DNA of 5,570 nt from an uncultured Clostridia bacterium (GTDB lineage: Bacteria > Bacillota > Clostridia > Christensenellales > Aristaeellaceae): contig CANQGC010000203.1 of assembly GCA_947600345.1 (NCBI GenBank), positions 1 through 5,570 of the forward strand, in the 5' to 3' direction. Position numbers and translations under genes: made by a program. Shown here one piece after another: positions 1-4,619 of the stretch. The notes beneath the pieces were generated by a model that did no database searches, was not told where the DNA came from, and saw nothing but the letters and a program-made list of their open reading frames with translations. The number at the start of each line of letters is the position of its first letter. The first letter of the stretch is position 1.

Positions 1-849
1 CTGCGTGTTCTCTTTGATGTGCTCCGGATTGCTGGAGCCGGGAATCACGACCACGCCCTTTTGCAAATTCCAGCGCAGGATCACCTGCGCCGCGGACACG
101 CCGTGCGCCTGGGCGATCTCGTTGACCGTCTCGTCGCCCAGCAGCTCCGCCGTATGGCCGCGGCCGCCCAGCGGGTACCAGCCCTGAACGACGATGCCGT
201 GATCCTGGATGAAGGGGATTACGTCGTTCTCCTGGTAGTAGGGGTGAATTTCGTTCTGTACCAGCGCGGGCACGATCTCCACCTGCGGCAAAAACTCCGT
301 CAGCTCCTCCACATACCAGTTGGACAGACCCAGCGAGCGAATCTTGCCGTCGCGCACGAACTGCTCCATCGCGTGATAGGCCGAAACGTCGTTCGGGTCG
401 GGATGGTGGAGCAGCATCATGTCCACGTAGCCGAGGTCGAGCCGGTCGAGGCACGCCTGAATGGAGGCCTCCGGGTCGGCCATCTCGCTGCCGGGGTAGA
501 TCTTCGTGATGACAAACACGTCCTCGCGCTGCACGGTTCCCTCGGCGATGGCCTCGCGGATGGCCTGACCGACCTCCTCCTCGTTGCCGTAGGCGGAGGC
601 GGTGTCGATCAGACGCACGCCGCACTCCAGCGCCGCCTTTACGGAGTTGATGCACTCGTCGCCGTGCAGGCTGTATGTGCCCAGGCCATTGATCGGCATC
701 GTGTAGCCGCTGCTGAGCAACACCGTTCCATGCTCCAAGTCAAATTCCGGCCGAGCGACAAGTCCCGTACCACTCTCCTCCGCGCACGCGCCAGTCGCCG
801 CGAGTGCCGTCACTGTCAAAGCGAGCGCAAGTCGAAGCAATCCCTTCAT
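1..849 (-). CDS. Aldo/keto reductase with N-terminal signal peptide (3' end cut by window edge)
   Basis: NAD(P)H-dependent carbonyl reductase of the AKR (TIM-barrel) superfamily, closest in style to the 2,5-diketo-gluconate reductase/AKR5 type. 283 codons are visible; perhaps 20-30 C-terminal residues are missing. The start at 849 is supported by AGGAGG at 859-864, 9 nt upstream. The tetrad is present: Asp82 and Tyr87 (in IDTASAYGNEEEVG), Lys116 (VFVITK) and His148 (LLHHP). SNWY (176-179) and VQNEIHPY (197-204) match the usual barrel strands, and the cofactor segment is VVVIPGSSNPEHIKEN (266-281). That segment has Gly271 where most relatives have Lys (IPKS). Residues 1-23 look like a Sec signal peptide: MKGLLR, a hydrophobic LALALTVTALAA, then a TGACA cleavage region. 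The barrel core begins only near residue 42. Cys22 could be a lipidated cysteine, but Thr at -3 makes a poor lipobox. It appears to be transcribed alone from its own promoter with a long leader. The family call is sure; export is likely but unproven, and the substrate is unknown. Confidence 0.93.
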   Translation of the reverse strand, partial: MKGLLRLALALTVTALAATGACAEESGTGLVARPEFDLEHGTVLLSSGYTMPINGLGTYSLHGDECINSVKAALECGVRLIDTASAYGNEEEVGQAIREAIAEGTVQREDVFVITKIYPGSEMADPEASIQACLDRLDLGYVDMMLLHHPDPNDVSAYHAMEQFVRDGKIRSLGLSNWYVEELTEFLPQVEIVPALVQNEIHPYYQENDVIPFIQDHGIVVQGWYPLGGRGHTAELLGDETVNEIAQAHGVSAAQVILRWNLQKGVVVIPGSSNPEHIKENTQ

Positions 850-858
850 AATTCAAAA

Positions 859-864
859 CCTCCT
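859..864 (-). promoter_or_regulatory. Ribosome binding site of the aldo/keto reductase
   Basis: A perfect AGGAGG lies 9 nt upstream of the ATG at 849. It fixes the start so that the signal-peptide-like N-terminus is part of the protein. The next in-frame Met is residue 51, inside the first barrel strand, and would not give an intact fold. Confidence 0.85.
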
Positions 865-1038
865 GTCCGTCGGATCTGAGATGCTCACCATGTGCGTTTA
901 GGCATCCCCGCCCAAAACGGCGGCGCGTCAGGCGATGTCTTTTCCGCCATCTGCTGCGCGAAGCTTCCTCGACTTACCTCCAGTAAGCCTTTGGAATCTT
1001 CACTTGCATCTGACGAAAGATTCACTCGCCTGCCGAGG

Positions 1039-1071
1039 CGGCTCGCTCGAATCTTCGATTCGACCGAGCCG
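1039..1071. repeat. Imperfect inverted repeat, 7+7 bp stem with 3-nt loop
   Basis: CGGCTCG (1039-1045) pairs with CGAGCCG (1065-1071). There is a C-C mismatch (1046/1064), then TCGAATC (1047-1053) pairs with GATTCGA (1057-1063) around a TTC loop. It directly adjoins the 1072-1089 palindrome. Confidence 0.75.
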
Positions 1072-1089
1072 GTCGGCCTATAGGCCGAC
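1072..1089. repeat. 18-bp perfect palindrome
   Basis: GTCGGCCTATAGGCCGAC equals its own reverse complement. It could be an operator for a dimeric DNA-binding protein or an RNA stem closed by a TATA-containing turn. It lies about 50-65 nt downstream of the predicted transcription start and sits without a gap between two further inverted repeats, which favours an RNA or repeat-element role over an isolated operator. Confidence 0.8.
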
Positions 1090-1112
1090 TTGGAAACCCT
1101 CTGGGTTTCCAA
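1090..1112. repeat. Perfect hairpin, 10-bp stem with 3-nt loop
   Basis: TTGGAAACCC (1090-1099) and GGGTTTCCAA (1103-1112) are exact inverted copies around a TCT loop. On either strand the following bases are not a T-run, so it is not a standard intrinsic terminator for the acetyltransferase operon. It is the first strong structure of the leader transcript. Confidence 0.8.
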
Positions 1113-1143
1113 CCTCCCACCTTATTTGTGCGGCGCTGCCTTT

Positions 1144-1172
1144 ACTATACAATACAATCAGTAAAATATCAA
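1144..1172 (-). promoter_or_regulatory. Sigma-A/sigma-70 type promoter for the aldo/keto reductase transcript
   Basis: On the minus strand TTGATA (1167-1172) and TATAGT (1144-1149) are separated by exactly 17 bases. Each hexamer differs from consensus at one position (TTGACA, TATAAT). It lies in a distinctly AT-rich island (about 1141-1210) within an otherwise GC-rich window, just after the stop of the acetyltransferase gene. The start of transcription would be near 1137. Confidence 0.75.
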
Positions 1173-1218
1173 ATTCCTATTTCATCTATGGTATAATACT
1201 TAAAAGGCATGAATTGTG

Positions 1219-1839
1219 TTAGGCGATCTCTGCCCGCAACCGGCTCTGCTCCTCTGGATTTTCGATGGTTCGGATTACCCTTGCGGGTACGCCGCCGACG
1301 ATGGCCAGCGGCGGCACATCCCTCGTGACGACGGCTCCGGCAGCGACGACGGCCCAGTCGCCGATGGTGACGCCCGGCAGGATCGTGGCGTTGGAGCCGA
1401 TCCAGACGTGCGCGCCGATGCGGATGGGCGCGTAGTGATTTCGGCGGCCATGCCGCGGGTCGAGGTCGTGGTTGATCGTCGCAAGCACAACATTGTGACC
1501 GATCAGCGCGCCGTCGCCGATGGTGATGCCGCCCTGATCCTGGAAGTGGCAGCCGGAATTGATGAACACATCCCTGCCGATAGCGATGTTCTTTCCAAAG
1601 TCCGTGTAGAACGGCGGAAACAGCCGGAAGGATTCGTCGATCTCCCTTCCCGTGAGCTTGGACATCAGCGCGCGAAGCTCCTTCGGCGGATGGTAGCGCG
1701 CGTTCATCTCCATGCCGATCTCGATGGCCTCTTGGCAGAGCGCGTCGAACATCGCCCGCCATTCCGGTCGCTGCGCGGCCTCCCCCTCCACGCCGTGAAA
1801 TTCCCGCAGAATGTCCTCCAGGGTCAGAACAGCATTCAT
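1219..1839 (-). CDS. Sugar O-acetyltransferase (maltose/galactoside acetyltransferase-like, left-handed beta-helix)
   Basis: Acetyl-CoA-dependent cytoplasmic O-acetyltransferase of the LacA/Maa/NodL family; 206 aa, normal for the family. An alpha-helical N-terminal region (about 1-80, with NARYHPPKELRALM at 46-59) precedes hexapeptide repeats (about 83-190), for example IAIGRD, ITIGDGALIGHN, IRIGAHVWIGSN and VTIGDWAVVAAGAVV. The catalytic histidine is His124 in ATINHDLDP, and VGGVPARVIR (181-190) is the typical end of the helix domain. The start at 1839 follows GGGAGGGG (1847-1854) by 7 nt. It begins 18 bases after the DsbD-like gene and is probably co-transcribed with it, but its substrate and its link with the redox genes are not evident. 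The N-terminal part differs from classical Maa proteins, so maltose is not to be assumed as acceptor. Confidence 0.93.
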   Translation of the reverse strand: MNAVLTLEDILREFHGVEGEAAQRPEWRAMFDALCQEAIEIGMEMNARYHPPKELRALMSKLTGREIDESFRLFPPFYTDFGKNIAIGRDVFINSGCHFQDQGGITIGDGALIGHNVVLATINHDLDPRHGRRNHYAPIRIGAHVWIGSNATILPGVTIGDWAVVAAGAVVTRDVPPLAIVGGVPARVIRTIENPEEQSRLRAEIA

Positions 1840-1857
1840 CGTGCAACCCCTCCCGAA

Positions 1858-2532
1858 TCAAATACTGGATTTCAAAAGAAACGGCATCACCATCAACAGG
1901 AGGTAGGACGCCAGCCGAAACCACTTTACGGCGTTCGGAATCTCCCGCCCCATCCTTCGGGAGAGCGCGCCCGTCACGACGACCAGCAGCAGCACGGGAC
2001 TGACCATGCTGGACAGGCTGAACGCCAGCGCCGTCGCACCCGCGATTGGCACGGGCAGCGTGAAGCAATAGCCGATCATCAGGAGCAACGGCGCGCAGGG
2101 AGTAATGCCGTAGGTCAACCCGGCCAGCAGCATCGGCACAAATCCCGTCTTTCCTTCGCATTCGCCGCAGCCCTTGCAGCCGCTGCAATGCTTTCGTGTC
2201 TTGAATTCCTGGAACCAGCGGATCGCTAAAATCGCTCCAATGATGCTCATGGCGATCTGCGAAAACAGGCGCAGGTTGAAGGAGCCGATATAGCCGCTCT
2301 CGTCAATGAACTGCCGGCTCAACAGCGCAGAGGCGAGGCACAGGCCGACGACGGCGACCATCTTTCCCAGAAAGAAGCTCACGAAGGAAGTCAGGCCCCG
2401 TCGAACCCCACCGGCGTGGGAAATCACGTAGGTGGAGAGAAACGTGCTGATGATCGGGCTGCAACAGGTTCCGCAGCCGAGGCCGATGGACGCGGCGGTT
2501 GCCAGCGCGGGAAAAATCAAGGCCATGTTCAT
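1858..2532 (-). CDS. DsbD/CcdA-like (TauE/SafE-annotated) cysteine-rich membrane protein
   Basis: Polytopic inner-membrane protein of 224 aa with about six hydrophobic segments, resembling the DsbD/CcdA transmembrane domain (the family often labelled sulfite exporter TauE/SafE or UreH-like). DsbD-type proteins carry reducing equivalents across the membrane through one cysteine in TM1 and one in TM4. Matching positions exist here: Cys20/Cys23/Cys24 in GLGCGTCCSP and Cys146 in GITPCAPLL. A hydrophilic loop between them holds four evenly spaced cysteines (Cys116, 119, 122, 125; CSGCKGCGEC), which looks like a metal or iron-sulfur site. The ATG overlaps the activase stop as ATGA, and GAGGTGG just upstream serves as ribosome site, indicating translational coupling. 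It could be a thiol-redox relay or a metal/sulfur transporter; the redox role is inferred from motif and context. Confidence 0.75.
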   Translation of the reverse strand: MNMALIFPALATAASIGLGCGTCCSPIISTFLSTYVISHAGGVRRGLTSFVSFFLGKMVAVVGLCLASALLSRQFIDESGYIGSFNLRLFSQIAMSIIGAILAIRWFQEFKTRKHCSGCKGCGECEGKTGFVPMLLAGLTYGITPCAPLLLMIGYCFTLPVPIAGATALAFSLSSMVSPVLLLVVVTGALSRRMGREIPNAVKWFRLASYLLLMVMPFLLKSSI

Positions 2533-3320
2533 ATTCCACCTCGCTCGCTGGCGATCAGCGCAGCGCCCAGCGCGCCGTTGAACTGTGGGTAGTTCGCCAC
2601 GTAGACGTCCCGCATCAATTCCTCCTCGAAGGCTCGGTGGATGCCGCTGTTCAGCGCGCCGCCGCCGGTCATCAGTATGTCGCCGCCCTTCTCGGACTTC
2701 TTCATCATCTTGATGATGCGCCGGGCCATCGAAAGGTGCATCCCGGCCAGTATGTCGCGCCGGTCAAACTTGCGCGCCACAAGGGAGATCACCTCCGACT
2801 GGGCGAACACCACGCAGGTGCTGTTGATGTCGCAGGGCGCGCTGCTCTCCAGAGAGAGCGGCCCCACCTGGTCGATGGTTGTCTCCAAAATCTGCGCGAT
2901 GACTTCCATAAACTTGCCCGTGCCAGCGGCGCACTTGTCGTTCATCGTGAAATTTTTCACGTTGTAGTTCGCGTCCAGGTAGATGATCTTGCTGTCCTGC
3001 CCGCCGATGTCGATCACCATGCCGGGGCGGTACTCCTTCGGCGCTGTCAGGCGCACACCGTAGGCGTGGGCGGTGATCTCCGAAATGTCGTCGTCGGCCA
3101 CGTCCAGTATCTTGCGGCTGTAGCCCGTGGCCATGATGTAGCCGATGTCGCTTCGCCGAATGCCGTACTTCGCACACAGCGCGTCCACGATGCGATGCGC
3201 GGCCCCGCTGTTGTCGATGCCCGTGGGAACGACCTGTGTGTCGAGCACCCGCCCGTCCCGAATGAGCGCGGCCTTCAGGTAGGTCGAGCCTCCGTCCAGG
3301 CCGAGATAATATTTACCCAT
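2529..3320 (-). CDS. BadF/BadG/HgdC-type activase (ATP-dependent reductase of the DCCP/dehydratase component)
   Basis: ASKHA-fold ATPase, 263 aa, the length typical of HgdC and DCCP reductases. A homodimer of this family holds one [4Fe-4S] cluster at its interface and couples ATP hydrolysis to one-electron transfer onto its partner enzyme. Visible motifs are the phosphate loop LGLDGGSTYLKAAL (6-19), EITAHA (81-86), the second ATPase motif VIDIGGQDSK (102-111), the cluster ligands Cys130 (NDKCAAGTGKF) and Cys169 (STCVVFAQSE), and the adenosine motif MTGGGALN (217-224). It starts three bases after the dehydratase-like gene stop (TGA-CGC-ATG), with AAGGAAGGGGG upstream inside that gene, so the two products are made together. 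All key residues are present, so it should be active. Only one partner subunit is encoded beside it. Confidence 0.95.
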   Translation of the reverse strand: MGKYYLGLDGGSTYLKAALIRDGRVLDTQVVPTGIDNSGAAHRIVDALCAKYGIRRSDIGYIMATGYSRKILDVADDDISEITAHAYGVRLTAPKEYRPGMVIDIGGQDSKIIYLDANYNVKNFTMNDKCAAGTGKFMEVIAQILETTIDQVGPLSLESSAPCDINSTCVVFAQSEVISLVARKFDRRDILAGMHLSMARRIIKMMKKSEKGGDILMTGGGALNSGIHRAFEEELMRDVYVANYPQFNGALGAALIASERGGI

Positions 3321-3323
3321 GCG

Positions 3324-4616
3324 TCACGCCCCCTTCCTTTGCTTCGCATATTCTTTCAACTTAATCATTTCGATGAAGGCTTCGATGCGGATGCGCAGCT
3401 GCTCCACATCCTCCTCGTTGTAGTCGCTCTCCACGCGGATGACGGGAATGTCCAGCTTGCCCAGCGCTTCCTCCAAAATGGGATACTCGTAGTCGTAGAC
3501 CAGGCAGCCCCGCAGCACGTGGTAGATCACGCCTTGGATGCGGCTCTGCTTCACCATCTGCCGGATGCGGTAGATGCGCTGGCTGTTGTCCACAAACACG
3601 GGGCAGGTGCAGGGCTTGGTGTAGCGGGAGGCCAGCGCGCGCATCATGCCGTCGAAGCTGGGGTCGATCACCGATACCGGGTCGTATAGCCCGCGCTCGC
3701 CCATACAGGTTTCGTCTGCGGCGAGCACCCCGCCCATCTCCTCGATCAGCAGCGGAATCTTGAGGTTGGGATAGGCGATGGGCGAACCCGTCACCAGTAT
3801 GCGCGGCTGGTTCTCCCGGCTCACAAAGCGCTTCTGCGCGAGGCGTACCTCCAACTCCGCGTTCAGCGCGCGCATCCGCCGCGCCCAAACGCCTGCCGGC
3901 ATGTAGGAATAGGAATTCATGATTGCCATCACCTGCGTGCCAGGCAGCAGCGCCGGGACGTGCCTGCGGTAGCGCGCAAATTCGGCCATCTCATACTGCG
4001 CCGCGCCGACGGCGTTGATGCCCTCCGCCAGCGAGCGCGCTGTGATCCTTCGCCCCGTCTCCTCCTCGAGAATCGGGATTAGGCGATAGAGCTCCCGAAG
4101 AAAGACCTCCGTGTCGGCATCCTCCCGCTTGAGCGGCGGGATGTGCAGCGGCACGACCCGCTTCACCTGCTCCATCGCGCCTGCCAACTTCTTTTTGCAG
4201 TCGCAGGTCACGGGAGAAACCAGCAGCGCGCAGTTGTCAAAGGCGGGAAGCGCGCGAATTTTGCCGAAGCCCATCACCGCCTTGACCAGCGGGCAGGCGT
4301 CCCGGGGGATGTATCCGTCCCCGATGGAGTAGGCGGTGTAGCTGCCGGAGCACAGTCGCACCGGCATGGCTCCCGCCGCGTAGATCAGCTCCGGCGGCAC
4401 CATCACGCACAGCGTGCCGATGCTCTTGTACCCCTCCGGTTTGGCGACGTCCCGGAGGTTCACGTAGACATCCTCCAGCGCGTCGAAGAAGGGCCGCGCG
4501 GCCTCCGGCGGCTCCGCGAGCTGCTTTGCCCGGTTCAGGTAGGACGCGGCCACGCGGGTGGCCTTGCGGATGAACAGCTCCCGCTGCCGATCATTCGTCT
4601 GAATTTGCTCCGCCAC
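3324..4616 (-). CDS. 2-hydroxyacyl-CoA dehydratase D-component family protein, probable double-cubane cluster protein
   Basis: Cytoplasmic iron-sulfur protein, 430 aa, of the HgdB/FldC/YjiM family. Classical dehydratases need two different subunits; only one is encoded here, directly before its activase. That layout matches E. coli yjiM-yjiL and the double-cubane cluster proteins (DCCP), which carry an [8Fe-9S] cluster and reduce small molecules with ATP. The N-terminal domain has the family signature CVMVPPELIYAAGAMPVRLC (70-89). There are ten cysteines: 70, 89, 108 (DACP), 129, 138 and 140 (VTCDCKKKL), 304 (ETCMGER), 336 and 338 (KPCTCPVF), and 371 (RGCLVYDYE). The paired CxC motifs, one in each half, suggest that both domains supply cluster ligands. 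The start is GTG at 4616, one codon after the upstream TAG, with AAAGGGGG 8 nt upstream. The C-terminal tail YAKQRKGA nearly repeats that of the upstream protein. The family is certain; the DCCP subtype is inference, and the substrate is unknown. Confidence 0.9.
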   Translation of the reverse strand: MAEQIQTNDRQRELFIRKATRVAASYLNRAKQLAEPPEAARPFFDALEDVYVNLRDVAKPEGYKSIGTLCVMVPPELIYAAGAMPVRLCSGSYTAYSIGDGYIPRDACPLVKAVMGFGKIRALPAFDNCALLVSPVTCDCKKKLAGAMEQVKRVVPLHIPPLKREDADTEVFLRELYRLIPILEEETGRRITARSLAEGINAVGAAQYEMAEFARYRRHVPALLPGTQVMAIMNSYSYMPAGVWARRMRALNAELEVRLAQKRFVSRENQPRILVTGSPIAYPNLKIPLLIEEMGGVLAADETCMGERGLYDPVSVIDPSFDGMMRALASRYTKPCTCPVFVDNSQRIYRIRQMVKQSRIQGVIYHVLRGCLVYDYEYPILEEALGKLDIPVIRVESDYNEEDVEQLRIRIEAFIEMIKLKEYAKQRKGA

Positions 4617-4619
4617 TTG

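Larger units (their letters stand above)
850..1137 (-). promoter_or_regulatory. Long structured leader between promoter and aldo/keto reductase
   Basis: About 290 nt separate the predicted transcription start (near 1137) from the reductase ATG. Much of it, roughly 900-1112, can fold into consecutive hairpins, listed separately where strong. Smaller ones are CGCCT/AGGCG around a 4-nt loop (1027-1040), GAATCTT/AAGATTC (994-1000 with 1017-1023), CTTAC/GTAAG (973-977 with 983-987) and CCGCC/GGCGG (908-912 with 919-923). No hairpin is followed by a U-run, so a simple transcription terminator is not visible. I recognise no known riboswitch class. A 75-codon reading frame (885-1112, minus) passes through it, but its TTG start directly abuts the GGGAGG and it is spanned by hairpins. 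It could be a cis-regulatory leader, a separate small RNA, or a dispersed intergenic repeat that happens to sit here. Confidence 0.45.

Noticed and set aside
19..879. Long plus-strand open frame (286 codons) opposite the left gene
   Set aside because: It is the antisense shadow of the aldo/keto reductase, whose minus-strand frame has family motifs and a strong ribosome site. The plus-strand translation has no recognisable motif.
1090..1112. Hairpin as intrinsic terminator of the acetyltransferase operon
   Set aside because: No run of T follows on either strand, and the promoter at 1144-1172 lies between it and the operon.
850..1137. CRISPR array or mobile element ends
   Set aside because: Repeats are inverted and of different sequence, with no regular spacer-repeat pattern, no transposase and no target-site duplication visible.
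1169..1197. Possible plus-strand promoter with TATAAT at 1192-1197
   Set aside because: A perfect -10 exists, but the hexamer at the right distance (TCAAAT) is far from TTGACA. It would transcribe antisense to the acetyltransferase, and an AT-rich spacer yields such matches by chance.
1216..2229. Plus-strand 337-codon and minus-strand 339-codon (1169-2188) open frames across the acetyltransferase and DsbD-like genes
   Set aside because: Both overlap two well-supported genes in other frames, have low-complexity Arg/Gly/His-rich translations typical of GC-rich shadows, and lack ribosome sites.
2499..3689. Plus-strand 396-codon open frame opposite the activase and dehydratase-like gene
   Set aside because: It spans parts of two real genes on the other strand and shows no motif; it is a GC-rich shadow.
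3324..4616. Classical 2-hydroxyglutaryl-CoA or lactoyl-CoA dehydratase subunit
   Set aside because: Only one dehydratase-type subunit is encoded, no CoA-transferase is present, and the cysteine content is higher than such a subunit needs. This is not fully excluded because a partner could lie elsewhere.
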